NCBI GenBank assembly: GCA_016783455.1
Contig: JADHWN010000019.1
Span: forward strand, 1 to 40,610
Reading direction: 5' to 3'
DNA length: 40,610 nucleotides
Source of the DNA: Candidatus Bathyarchaeota archaeon
GTDB lineage: Archaea; Thermoproteota; Bathyarchaeia; TCS64
Shown here: positions 24,574 through 33,185 of the stretch, one piece after another
Numbering within the stretch: position 1 is the first letter of the stretch
Layout of the letters: each line of letters opens with the position of its first letter
Position numbers and translations under genes: made by a program
The notes under the pieces: generated by a model
Databases searched by the model: none
The model's input: the letters and a program-made list of their open reading frames with translations, nothing else
What the model was told of the DNA's origin: nothing

Positions 24574-25272
24574 ATGAGAGATAAAGCTGTTTCAGAGATC
24601 TTCGAGACGGCGAGCAAGGAGAGCCGCGACTTCCTCTTCGAGCACGAGGCGAAGAACCTCTGCGGCTCGTATGGCATGCCCATCACTGCCATCACCGTCG
24701 CCACGTCCGAGGATGACGCGGTCAAGGCGGCTGAGAAGATAGGCTACCCCATCGTCCTGAAGATAGTCTCACCCCAGGTCCTCCACAAGTCTGACGCTGG
24801 AGGGGTCCTGATCAACATCAAGGACGAGGAGGGGCTGAGGGAGGGCTACAACACCATCCTCAAGAACGTGAAGAAGCACGTGCCCGACGCCGAGATCACC
24901 GGAATCCTGGTCCAGGAGATGGCCCCCAATGGCACCGAGGTCATAGTAGGCTCCACTTATGACCCCACGTTCGGCCCCACGATCATGTTCGGCCTGGGCG
25001 GGATATTCGTCGAGATCCTCAAGGACGTCAGCTTCAGGCTCGCGCCCATCACGAAGACGGACGCGGAGGAGATGGTGAAGGAGATCAAGGCCTACAAGAT
25101 CCTGGAGGGTGTAAGGGGTATGCCTCCGGCCGATCAGGAGACCATAGTGGAGATCCTACTGGCTACCTCCAAGATGCTGATGGAGTGCCCTGAGATCAAG
25201 GAGCTGGACATGAACCCGGTGCTCGTCTACGAGGAGGGCGCCAGGGTCGTCGACGCGAGGGTCATCCTCTAG
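24574..25272 (+). CDS. acdB: ADP-forming acetyl/acyl-CoA synthetase, beta (ATP-grasp) subunit
   Basis: A 232-residue ATP-grasp subunit of ADP-forming acyl-CoA synthetase, which makes ATP from acyl-CoA, ADP and phosphate in archaea. Family motifs: 'KNLCGSYGMPITAITVATS', 'IGYPIVLKIVSPQVLHKSDA' followed by 'GGVLINI', 'GILVQEMAPNGTEVIVG', 'DPTFGPTIMFGLGGIFVE' and 'VSFRLAPITKTDAEEMV'. The C-terminal 'ELDMNPVLVYEEGARVVDAR' is typical. The ATG at 24574 has GAGGGA eight bases upstream; a TTG directly before it is also in frame. The alpha subunit, which carries the catalytic His and CoA domain, is not in the window, so the pair is split. Confidence 0.92.
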   Translation: MRDKAVSEIFETASKESRDFLFEHEAKNLCGSYGMPITAITVATSEDDAVKAAEKIGYPIVLKIVSPQVLHKSDAGGVLINIKDEEGLREGYNTILKNVKKHVPDAEITGILVQEMAPNGTEVIVGSTYDPTFGPTIMFGLGGIFVEILKDVSFRLAPITKTDAEEMVKEIKAYKILEGVRGMPPADQETIVEILLATSKMLMECPEIKELDMNPVLVYEEGARVVDARVIL

Positions 25273-25391
25273 AGGATGCACCCCTCCCCTCCATATCATA
25301 ATTTTCAGAGACAGTAAATCAGGCGTATTTTTCCACATTGGGCTCATTGAAGGCTATGAATAAGGGGATGAGAGGAATGTCTGCGCCTTCT

Positions 25392-27707
25392 CTAAGCGCC
25401 CTGAATCCACTTCCTGAATCCTCTGAACTCAAGGAATGCAAGGAGGCCTCCAAGCACGAGGACTGCCCCCGTGAGCATCATCGACCCGCTCCCTCCCGTA
25501 ACCTGGTCTAAAGCGGTCACCAGTACTCCCCAGAATACCCCTAAGGTCTGGAACACGATACCGGTTCCCTGGGTAAGGGCCACCCTCACCTCCACTTTAT
25601 CAGACGATTTCACGAACGAGACGTCCTCGTTGACGTAGCTCATCTCAGCCGGGGAGAGGCTGTAGACACCACTGTTCTCCAGCTCGATAGAATAGGATAT
25701 AGTCTCGGACTGACCAGGGTCTATCCTCGGCCAGTACCCTGACGTCGACCCGGACGTAAGGCGTGAGCTCATGCTGTAACTTGATATACTGCCCCCGTCG
25801 TCGAGCTCGACGTTCAGAATGGCGTTGTCGTCGTTGTTCTGGATAGTGATGGTCACTTCGATCCTGCTCCCCTCCTTGACCCGGGCGTCGGAGACCGACT
25901 TAGTGATCTTCACGTTCAGGGGCAGCGTGAGCCCTGAGATCCCTAGCTCCAGACTCGACGGGTCGATTGTTCCACCTGGCTCGACGACGGTTACGATCCC
26001 TGGGTCGATGAATGAGTCGTTGAACAGGCCAGACATTAGGTCGTCCAGTGGTAGCGAGGTCACGAGCTTCATGCTGGGCCCCTCCTCCCCCTCGGGGTCG
26101 AAGATGTCCCCAGAGGCGACGAAAAAGTTCGACATGTCGGACTCGGGTGAGAACGTCACCTCTCCCTCAATCCCCAGAAGTCCCAGGAGGTCCAGGGTCT
26201 CCCCGTCCTCCTCGTAGTCTATCCCGTCCTCCCAGTACGAAACGCCGCCCGTGAACATCAGGGGCCCCTCGAAGAAGAGAGGAATAAACTCCTTCATCTC
26301 CTCGGGGATCCCCTCCTCCCCCAGCCACGAGGTTATCAGGTCTAGGTTGAAGAAGCCCGCTATGAACGCGGATCCGTCGGCAGAACCCTCGCCCTGCCCC
26401 GGTATGAGGGCCCCGTTGCTGACCGCCTCGCTGATCAAGTCGGCTAAGCCCCCGTTCTCTGAGAGGGCATCCACGATGCCTTCGGCCATCTCCGAGAAGT
26501 CGGCGTCCGTCTGGTACAGTACTATCGAGATCTGGAGGGGGGGCCCGGTGGCGTTCTCGTCCCCCATTACGGGCGGGGTGAATGTGAACAGCGGATTGAA
26601 ATCTACACCGTACTCCAAGGAGAATGCGTCCGAGATCGGTCCCGAGAGGGATTCAGCCTCCTCCGGGGGGATGTCCACGTAGATGGCGGCCATCATCGTC
26701 TCGGGGATCAGGTTGATCATGGAGCCCATCTCCCCCAGCCCCAAGCCGAAGCCCTCCAAGAGGGACTCGTCCATCCCGTCCCTGGTGAGCATCAGCGCCC
26801 CCATGAGGTTCTCTGTAGCCGACCCACCCCAGTCCATGTCCCCGATCGAGCCCTCAGAGTCGAGGAAAACGTCGCCCATGTAGGCGGTCCCCCCCTCGTC
26901 GACGTAGCCCATTATGTTCTCGGAGTAGTACTCGTCATCGGCTCCGAGGCCGAGGGGAAGCACAGTGGAGAGTGAGGAGAGGATTATCATGAACAAGACG
27001 AAGAAGGCCACCGGCTGAACAGGGGCTGCGGGAGGACTGCCTCCAGATCTCGGCTTCCCCCCGAGGCTGAGCCTCAGAGACTCAGACTGAGGAGCAAACG
27101 TCACCTCCAGCCTCTTGCCGACCTCCACGCCCAGGATTGCCGCGACCACGATGATCAGCAGCTTCGCGGCAACCCCTATTGCGAGCGTACCTCCCATGCG
27201 GAAAACAATCCCCATGGGATCGGGCATCTCACCCCCACCGAAGCTTGAACCTATGTCGACGACCTCCTCAAGCACCATCCCGATGATGGGCGCCTTGTAC
27301 AGCTGGGTGAACGTGAGCCCCTCAGGGAGGGGCGGAATCATCTCAAAGGGGTTCTCATCACCGTTGCCCCCCATGAGCCCGGGGAAGGCCTGCGCCATAT
27401 CAAACACGTTCGTTGCCAATAGAGGCACAAGGAAGACGAAGACGAGCAGCATCGTCAGCACGGCGCCTGCCCTGCGGCGGATTATCATCCCACCCAGGAT
27501 CGAGACCCCGCCCCAGATGAACGCCACCATGAAGAAGCTGAGAGGGTCACCCAGGAGGAGGTAGACGATCGTGAAGACGGATAGCAGCGATGACCCCAGC
27601 ACGGGCCCCAGCCAGTCGGACATAAGGATGTAGGCAGGGTGAAGGGTCGCGTACCCGAGGGTGAGAACCAGGAACAAACCCAGGAAAAATGCTGCGGTCT
27701 TCCTCAA
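25392..27707 (-). CDS. Large membrane protein with extracytoplasmic beta-rich domains
   Basis: A 771-residue protein of unknown function. About six hydrophobic segments lie in the first third (near 4-22, 33-53, 57-76, 81-99, 176-198 and 231-253). A long, Asp/Glu/Gly-rich polar region (about 255-720) has no recognised enzyme motif, and a last hydrophobic hairpin (about 722-765) ends in a basic tail. Residues ~600-700 look like an immunoglobulin-like DUF11/CARDB-type domain ('VKEGSRIEVTITIQNNDDNA', 'GQSETISYSIELENSGVYSL'), as in archaeal surface proteins. The start is TTG 27707 with GTAGGTGT before it. The acidic ectodomain suggests a cell-surface or envelope role. Confidence 0.75.
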   Translation of the reverse strand: MRKTAAFFLGLFLVLTLGYATLHPAYILMSDWLGPVLGSSLLSVFTIVYLLLGDPLSFFMVAFIWGGVSILGGMIIRRRAGAVLTMLLVFVFLVPLLATNVFDMAQAFPGLMGGNGDENPFEMIPPLPEGLTFTQLYKAPIIGMVLEEVVDIGSSFGGGEMPDPMGIVFRMGGTLAIGVAAKLLIIVVAAILGVEVGKRLEVTFAPQSESLRLSLGGKPRSGGSPPAAPVQPVAFFVLFMIILSSLSTVLPLGLGADDEYYSENIMGYVDEGGTAYMGDVFLDSEGSIGDMDWGGSATENLMGALMLTRDGMDESLLEGFGLGLGEMGSMINLIPETMMAAIYVDIPPEEAESLSGPISDAFSLEYGVDFNPLFTFTPPVMGDENATGPPLQISIVLYQTDADFSEMAEGIVDALSENGGLADLISEAVSNGALIPGQGEGSADGSAFIAGFFNLDLITSWLGEEGIPEEMKEFIPLFFEGPLMFTGGVSYWEDGIDYEEDGETLDLLGLLGIEGEVTFSPESDMSNFFVASGDIFDPEGEEGPSMKLVTSLPLDDLMSGLFNDSFIDPGIVTVVEPGGTIDPSSLELGISGLTLPLNVKITKSVSDARVKEGSRIEVTITIQNNDDNAILNVELDDGGSISSYSMSSRLTSGSTSGYWPRIDPGQSETISYSIELENSGVYSLSPAEMSYVNEDVSFVKSSDKVEVRVALTQGTGIVFQTLGVFWGVLVTALDQVTGGSGSMMLTGAVLVLGGLLAFLEFRGFRKWIQGA

Positions 27708-27827
27708 TCTTTACACCTACAACAAGGCAGCGCTGATTAGTTAAATGATTTATCGTATATATCATCCATATCAGCCACTAGTCAAACTCATAAAGGGTGT
27801 AGACAGACTCTCTACGAGGTAGGGTAC

Positions 27828-28775
27828 TTGTTAAGCATCAATAGGCTGGCCTACGAGCTGGTCAAGAAATTCATTGGGAGCCCCGAATTCTACGGCGTAA
27901 CCGTCGAGAAGCTCCCCTGCGGGACGACGGTCATCGACACGGGCCTTGAGGCCCCTGGTGGATACGCGGCCGGATTGTTGACGACCCGGATAGCTATGGG
28001 GGGAGCGGGGAGTGCGAACCTAGGATACGCGGACTTCGGCGGCCTCAAGCTGCCTACGGTGATCATAGCCACCGACCATCCGGCCATCGCGCTCTTCGGC
28101 GCACAGCTTGCAGGATGGAGGATCAAGCCCGAGGGCTACACGGCTGACACTTCGGGCCCTGCGAGGGCCCTAGCGCTGAAGCCCAAGAAGGTGTATCAGA
28201 ACATCGAGTACAAGGACGAGGCGGATGTAGCCGTCCTCCTGCTTGAGACGGAGGAGAAGCCCCCTGACTCGGCGGGCACGTACGTGGCGGAGAAGTGCGG
28301 CGTCGAACCCGAGAACGTCTACCTGGTCCTGACCTCGACCACGTCCCTTGCGGGGATGGTCCAGATCTCGGGGCGCATCGTCGAGACCGGGCTGTTCAGG
28401 CTGGACGTCCTGGGGCTGGACCTGAAGAAGGTGAAGTACGCCGCGGGGTACGCCCCCATCATGCCTGTCCACGTGGACCACGGGATAGCCATGGGGCGGG
28501 CCGAGGACGCGCTGACCTACGGTGGTGTCACCAACTACGTCGTCGACGAGGAGGAGGACGTCCTGAGGGAGCTGGCGGAGAAGGCCCCCTCGACCAACTG
28601 CAAGGACTACGGGAAGACCTCGTACGAGATCTACAAGGCGGCCGACTTCGACTTCACCCAGGTAGACCCGGCCCTCTTCGCCCCGGCGGTGATCACCATG
28701 ACCTGCGCCAAGACGGGCGCCTCGTTCACTCGCGGGGAGATCAACAGCGCCATACTGAAGAAGTCCTGCGAATGA
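27828..28775 (+). CDS. mch: Methenyl-H4MPT cyclohydrolase
   Basis: Interconverts 5-formyl-H4MPT and methenyl-H4MPT in the archaeal C1 pathway. The 315-residue protein carries the family pattern: N-terminal 'LSINRLAYELVKKFI', 'CGTTVIDTGLEAPGGYAAG', 'ATDHPAIALFGAQLAGW', 'YLVLTSTTSLAGMVQISGR' and 'APIMPVHVDHGIAMGRAEDA', with a Cys-rich end 'VITMTCAKTGASFTRGEINS'. It starts with TTG, preceded by GAGGTAGGG. It is separated from the fwd genes by 90 bases with a T-rich stretch, so it may be a separate transcript but is functionally linked. Confidence 0.94.
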   Translation: MLSINRLAYELVKKFIGSPEFYGVTVEKLPCGTTVIDTGLEAPGGYAAGLLTTRIAMGGAGSANLGYADFGGLKLPTVIIATDHPAIALFGAQLAGWRIKPEGYTADTSGPARALALKPKKVYQNIEYKDEADVAVLLLETEEKPPDSAGTYVAEKCGVEPENVYLVLTSTTSLAGMVQISGRIVETGLFRLDVLGLDLKKVKYAAGYAPIMPVHVDHGIAMGRAEDALTYGGVTNYVVDEEEDVLRELAEKAPSTNCKDYGKTSYEIYKAADFDFTQVDPALFAPAVITMTCAKTGASFTRGEINSAILKKSCE

Positions 28776-28789
28776 GACAAGGTTCAACA

Positions 28790-28803
28790 TTTTCTCCTTT
28801 TTT
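28790..28803 (+). terminator. T-rich probable terminator after mch
   Basis: TTTTCTCCTTTTTT begins 15 bases after the mch stop. Pyrimidine/T-rich tracts without a hairpin are the usual archaeal terminator form. Confidence 0.5.
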
Positions 28804-28820
28804 CCCTCTCGAGTCAGACA

Positions 28821-28830
28821 AGTCTTAAGT
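28821..28830 (+). promoter_or_regulatory. TATA-like box for the fwd operon
   Basis: AGTCTTAAGT about 40 bases upstream of the fwdD ATG, after the T-rich tract that ends mch. A short leader with TAGAGGAAT as ribosome-binding site follows. Confidence 0.35.
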
Positions 28831-28865
28831 CTAGATCGTTCCAAAGAGGGTAGAGGAATTATTCT

Positions 28866-29258
28866 ATGCCCAAGATCGACGTGACGATCATCAGCGGGCG
28901 TACAGCTGAGCAGGGAGCCGGCCTCGAGGAGGGGAAGACCTCGGAGAGATACACCAAGAGCACCTCCCTTATCGAGCTGAGTCCACCTGATGCTGAAGCC
29001 CTCGGGATCGATGAAGGCGGGACGGTGAGGGTCACCACCCCCCACGGGGCCGTAGTGGTCTACTCCAGGAGGTCCGAGGGGCTGGAGGAGGGGCTCGCAT
29101 TCTTCCCTTATGGTCCCTGGGCTAACCAGATCTTCGGGGCCGCCACCTTCGGGACGGGGATGCCCCTCTACAAGGGGGTGGAGGCTGAAATAGAGCCGAG
29201 CGGTGAGGCGGTTCCCTCACTGGGGGACCTAGTCGACGGGTTCAGGAGGGGGGCCTGA
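28866..29258 (+). CDS. fwdD: Formylmethanofuran dehydrogenase subunit D
   Basis: A 130-residue beta-barrel subunit of formylmethanofuran dehydrogenase that closes over the molybdopterin dinucleotide cofactor bound by subunit B. It has the family layout: 'VTIISGRTAEQGAGLEEGKT', 'YTKSTSLIELSPPDAEALGI', 'EGGTVRVTTPHGAVVVYS', and 'EGLAFFPYGPWANQIFGAA', with the C-terminal 'FGTGMPLYKGVEAEIEPSGE'. In many organisms this domain is the C-terminus of FwdB; here it is a separate gene placed first. It overlaps the start of fwdB by one base (TGATG). Confidence 0.93.
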   Translation: MPKIDVTIISGRTAEQGAGLEEGKTSERYTKSTSLIELSPPDAEALGIDEGGTVRVTTPHGAVVVYSRRSEGLEEGLAFFPYGPWANQIFGAATFGTGMPLYKGVEAEIEPSGEAVPSLGDLVDGFRRGA

Positions 29259-30553
29259 TGGTCGTGCACTCCGATGTCGTGTGCCCCTTCTGCGGGTGCC
29301 TGTGCGACGACCTCGAGGTGACCGTCGAGGGAGACGAGATAGTAGGCGTGAAGAACGCCTGCGCAATATCACGTTCAAAGTTCATGAACCACGGCGAGAA
29401 CAGGCTGCAAGAGCCCGCCATCGACGGGAAGAAGGCCTCACTTGAGAAGGCCATCGAAGAGGCGGCTGGGATCCTCGCAGATGCCAAGAGGCCCCTTGTC
29501 TATGGCCTCAGCTCGACGGACTGCGGGGCCATCGGGAGGGCGGTGGAGCTGGCTGAGGTCCTTGGTGGCGTGGTGGATAACACCTCCTCGGTCTGCCATG
29601 GGCCCACCATCCTCGCGCTTCAGCAGGTGGGGGAGTCCAAGACTACCCTGGGTGAGGTGAAGAACAGGGCCGACCTCGTCGTCTTCTGGGGCTCCAACCC
29701 CACGGAGTCGCACCTCCGTCACCTCATCAGGTACTCAGCGATGCCGAAGGGGATGTACGTGCCCGAAGGGAGGAAGGGGCGCTACATCGTCGCCGTGGAC
29801 GTCAGGACGACCCGGATGGAGAGGGTCGCGGACGAGTTCGTCAAGGTCGACCAGGGAGGGGACTTCGAGCTCCTGCTGGTGTTGCGGGCCGCGGTCCGCG
29901 GAGTGAAGATCAAGGCTGAATCCGTCTCGGGGGTGCCCAGGGAGACCATCATGGAGCTCGTGCGGAGGATGAAGGGGGCGAAGATGGGGATCATCTTCTT
30001 CGGGCTGGGCCTCACCCAGAGCGACGGTCGGCACATGAACATCGACGCCGCCGTCGGGCTGGTCACGGAGCTCAACCACCACACCAAGTTCCTGCTGACC
30101 CCCATGAGGGGCCACTACAACGTCGCAGGCGCCAACTCAGTCACCACCTGGCAGACGGGCTACCCCTACGCCGTGGACTTCGCCAGGGGATACCCCCGCT
30201 ACAACCCGGGGGAGTACACCTCGGTGGACCTGCTGGCGAAGGAGGAGGCGGACGCCGCGATCGTCATAGCATCGGACCCCGCGGCGACGTTCCCCGCAGA
30301 GGCGGTGAGGCACCTCGCGAAGATACCGGTGGTCACCCTTGACCAGAAGGTCACCCCGACCACGATGCTAAGCAGGGTGGCTATCCCCGTTGCGACAGCA
30401 GGGGTCGAGGCGGAGGGCACTGCCTACAGGATGGACGGCGTCGCGTTGAGGCTGAGCAAGGTCGTAGAGCCCGAGGACGGACTGCTCTCAGACGAGGCGG
30501 TCCTAGAGGCGATCATCGAGAGGGTCAGGGCCCTCAAGGGGGAGGTGGGATGA
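29258..30553 (+). CDS. fwdB: Formylmethanofuran dehydrogenase subunit B (catalytic)
   Basis: Binds tungsten or molybdenum through two pterins and reduces CO2 to formate. The 431-residue protein has the N-terminal [4Fe-4S] motif 'VCPFCGCLCDDLEV' (C9, C12, C16) with the fourth Cys in 'VKNACAIS' (C35), and the metal-ligand Cys122 in 'NTSSVCHGPTILALQ'. Further motifs are 'LVVFWGSNPTESHLRHLIRY', 'RYIVAVDVRTTRMERVAD' and 'LLTPMRGHYNVAGANSV'. All redox ligands are present, unlike the degenerate homologue in bacterial formyltransferase/hydrolase complexes, so it is a true dehydrogenase. The metal ligand is Cys, not selenocysteine. Overlaps fwdA by four bases. Confidence 0.94.
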   Translation: MVVHSDVVCPFCGCLCDDLEVTVEGDEIVGVKNACAISRSKFMNHGENRLQEPAIDGKKASLEKAIEEAAGILADAKRPLVYGLSSTDCGAIGRAVELAEVLGGVVDNTSSVCHGPTILALQQVGESKTTLGEVKNRADLVVFWGSNPTESHLRHLIRYSAMPKGMYVPEGRKGRYIVAVDVRTTRMERVADEFVKVDQGGDFELLLVLRAAVRGVKIKAESVSGVPRETIMELVRRMKGAKMGIIFFGLGLTQSDGRHMNIDAAVGLVTELNHHTKFLLTPMRGHYNVAGANSVTTWQTGYPYAVDFARGYPRYNPGEYTSVDLLAKEEADAAIVIASDPAATFPAEAVRHLAKIPVVTLDQKVTPTTMLSRVAIPVATAGVEAEGTAYRMDGVALRLSKVVEPEDGLLSDEAVLEAIIERVRALKGEVG

Positions 30554-32259
30554 TGGGCGACCTCATCGTGAAGGGCGGATATGTCTACGACCCGCTGAAC
30601 GGCGTGAAGGGGGACAAGATGGACGTCTTCCTCAGCGGAGGCAAGGTCGTCGAGGAGGTCAAGGGACGGGACGCGAAGACCGTCGACGCCTCCGGGAAGG
30701 TCGTGATGGCCGGGGGGGTAGACATCCACAGCCACATCGCGGGCTCCAAGATCAACATAGGGCGGCTGCTCCGCCCGGAGGACCACAGAAAGGACGTCGT
30801 ACCCAGGACTAGATATACTAGGTCGGGTGTGGGGTACAGCTGCCCCTCGACGTTCGTGACGGGGTACAGGTACGCCCAGATGGGATATACCTCGGTGATG
30901 GAGGCGGCGATGCCGCCGCTGGGGGCGAGGCACGTCCACGAGGAGCTCAACGACATTCCGATCATCGACAAGGCGGGTTTCACCCTGCTGGGGAACAACC
31001 ACTTCACCCTCAAGTACGTGAAGGAGGGAGACATGGAGGGGCTGAAGGCCTTCGTTGCCTGGATGCTCTGGGCCACTCGGGGCTACGCTGTGAAGATCGT
31101 GAACCCTGGGGGCGTCGAGAACTGGAAGTGGGGGAGGAACGTCGGGGGCCTAGACGACCTGGTCTACAACTACGAGGTCTCCCCGAGGCAGATAGTCACC
31201 AGCCTGGCGAGGGCCAACGAGGAGCTGGGGCTGCCCCACACCATCCACCTCCACTGCAACAACCTTGGGGTCCCGGGGAACTACGAGACCACCATCGAGA
31301 CCCTGGAGGCGGTGAAGGGTATCAAGGCCGCTGAGGGGAGGGAGGCCAACGTGCACATCGTCCACGCACAGTTCAACGCCCTCGACGGGGAGAACTGGAT
31401 GAACGTTAAATCTGGGGCATCAAAGCTCGCCAAATACGTTAACGCCAACGAGAACGTCACGTTGGACCTGGGCCAGGTCATCTTCACAGACACGACGACG
31501 ATGACCGGGGACGGCCCGTGGCAGTTCAGGCTCCACAACATGACGGGGAACAAGTGGGTGAACAGCGACGTCGAGATGGAGGCCGGGGCAGGCGTCGTCC
31601 CCTACACATTCAAGAAGGATAACCCTGCTAACGCCATCCAGTGGGCCATAGGCCTGGAGCTGGCCCTCCTCGTCTACGACCCCTGGAGGGTCTACATGAC
31701 GACGGACCACCCCAACGGCGGCCCCATGATCTACTACCCCAAGGTCATCTCATGGCTCATGAGCCGGAAGGCCCGTACGGACACCATGCTGGAGTTGAAC
31801 AAGTCGGTGATGAGGAGGACCACCCTCGCCAACATCTACCGCGAGTACGACTTCAACGAGCTCGCCACAGTGACCCGGGCGGCCACAGCCAAAGCCTTGG
31901 GAATGGACCACAAAGGCCACCTGGGAACAGGGGCGGATGCCGACGTCTCAGTCTACGACATCGATCCGAGCACGTGGAGGCCCTCCATGTACAAGGAGCT
32001 GGAGAAGGCCTTCGCCAAAGCCGCATACACGATCAAGGGCGGCGAGGTGGTGGTAAAGGACGGCGAGGTGGTGGCCACCCCGCTGGGGGCGACTCACTGG
32101 GTGAAGTCGGAGGTCCCGGAGGCGCTGGAGACTGAACTGATGAAGGACCTGGAGGCCGACTTCAGGGACTACTACACGATAAACCTGGCCAACTACCCCG
32201 TGGAGGACGCCTACCTGCCAACGGGGCGCCCGATGACGGCGGAAGGGAGGTGGAGATGA
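30550..32259 (+). CDS. fwdA: Formylmethanofuran dehydrogenase subunit A (amidohydrolase)
   Basis: Binuclear metal amidohydrolase that condenses formate with methanofuran. The 569-residue protein keeps the metal ligands: H60 and H62 in 'GGVDIHSHIAGSK', the carboxylated Lys182 in 'GYAVKIVNPGG', His in 'TIHLHCNNLG' (H235), His in 'VHIVHAQFNALDG' (H269/H272) and D386 in 'YMTTDHPNGGP'. Length and motif order match the methanogen enzyme. Subunits E, F and G (ferredoxin and electron-supply parts) are not in the window. Two ATGs (30550 and 30553) are possible; the first overlaps the fwdB stop. Confidence 0.95.
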   Translation: MMGDLIVKGGYVYDPLNGVKGDKMDVFLSGGKVVEEVKGRDAKTVDASGKVVMAGGVDIHSHIAGSKINIGRLLRPEDHRKDVVPRTRYTRSGVGYSCPSTFVTGYRYAQMGYTSVMEAAMPPLGARHVHEELNDIPIIDKAGFTLLGNNHFTLKYVKEGDMEGLKAFVAWMLWATRGYAVKIVNPGGVENWKWGRNVGGLDDLVYNYEVSPRQIVTSLARANEELGLPHTIHLHCNNLGVPGNYETTIETLEAVKGIKAAEGREANVHIVHAQFNALDGENWMNVKSGASKLAKYVNANENVTLDLGQVIFTDTTTMTGDGPWQFRLHNMTGNKWVNSDVEMEAGAGVVPYTFKKDNPANAIQWAIGLELALLVYDPWRVYMTTDHPNGGPMIYYPKVISWLMSRKARTDTMLELNKSVMRRTTLANIYREYDFNELATVTRAATAKALGMDHKGHLGTGADADVSVYDIDPSTWRPSMYKELEKAFAKAAYTIKGGEVVVKDGEVVATPLGATHWVKSEVPEALETELMKDLEADFRDYYTINLANYPVEDAYLPTGRPMTAEGRWR

Positions 32260-33185
32260 TGAGCTTCGAGTACAACGGAGTGGAGATAGAAGACACCTTC
32301 GCAGAGGGCTTCGCCATGTGGGGGACCCGGATAATCATCACTGCGAAGAACAGGAAGTGGGCGAACATCGCCGCAGCCGAGATGACGGGGTTCGCCACCA
32401 GCGTCATCGCCTGCGACTGCGAGGCCGCCGTTGAGAGGGAGATCCCACCCGAGGAGACCCCGGACGGCAGGCCGGGCGTCGCTGTGATGATGTTCGGCTT
32501 CTCCAAGAAGAGGCTCTCCGCACCGATGCTCAACCGGATCGGCCAGTGCGTCCTCACCTGCCCCACCACGGCGATATTCAACGGCATCCCCGAGGAGGAG
32601 GCCGACGACATGCTCGACGTGGGGGCCAGCCTCCGCTTCTTCGGGGACGGCTACCAGGTGAAGATGAGGATGGGGGACGGCTGGCAGGAGAGCCAGAGGT
32701 ATTGGAGGATCCCGGTGATGGAGGGGGAGTTCCTGGCCGAGGCCAAGTTCGGCGCCAAGAAGGCGGTGGCCGGAGGCAACTTCCTCATCATGGGGGTGGA
32801 CGAGGACTCGACCCTGGAGGCGTCCGAGAGGTCCATCGAGGCCATCCACACGGTCCCCGGGGTGATAACGCCCTTCCCCGGCGGCCTCTGCAGGAGCGGG
32901 AGCAAGGTTGGCTCAAAATATGCCTTCCTCAAGGCATCGACGAACACCCCCTTCTGCCCGACCATAAAGACCTCCTTCCCGGAGTCCCAGGTTCCTGAGG
33001 GCGCCAACTGCGTAATCGAGGTGGTTCTCAACGGCCTCGACGAGCCCTCAGTGATGAAGGCGATGGCGGTGGGCATCAGGGCCGCGACGGAGGTTCCCGG
33101 GGTGAAGAGGATCACCGCCGTGAACTTCGGGGGGAAGCTCGGCAAGTTCAATCTAGGTTTGAAGGAGGCCCTGGAGGATGCCTGA
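32256..33185 (+). CDS. ftr: Formylmethanofuran:H4MPT formyltransferase
   Basis: Transfers the formyl group from formylmethanofuran to tetrahydromethanopterin. From ATG 32256 it has 309 residues. Signatures are 'DTFAEGFAMWGTRIIITAK', 'WANIAAAEMTGFATSVIACD', 'GVAVMMFGFSKKRLSAPML', 'RIGQCVLTCPTTAIFNG', 'FGDGYQVKMRMGDGWQES', 'RYWRIPVMEGEFL' and 'TPFPGGLCRSGSKVGSKY'. GGAGGTGG lies just before the start, and ATG 32259 is equally possible. It sits between fwdA and fwdC, overlapping both, an arrangement comparable to fhcA/fhcD/fhcC in methylotrophic bacteria. Confidence 0.95.
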   Translation: MMSFEYNGVEIEDTFAEGFAMWGTRIIITAKNRKWANIAAAEMTGFATSVIACDCEAAVEREIPPEETPDGRPGVAVMMFGFSKKRLSAPMLNRIGQCVLTCPTTAIFNGIPEEEADDMLDVGASLRFFGDGYQVKMRMGDGWQESQRYWRIPVMEGEFLAEAKFGAKKAVAGGNFLIMGVDEDSTLEASERSIEAIHTVPGVITPFPGGLCRSGSKVGSKYAFLKASTNTPFCPTIKTSFPESQVPEGANCVIEVVLNGLDEPSVMKAMAVGIRAATEVPGVKRITAVNFGGKLGKFNLGLKEALEDA

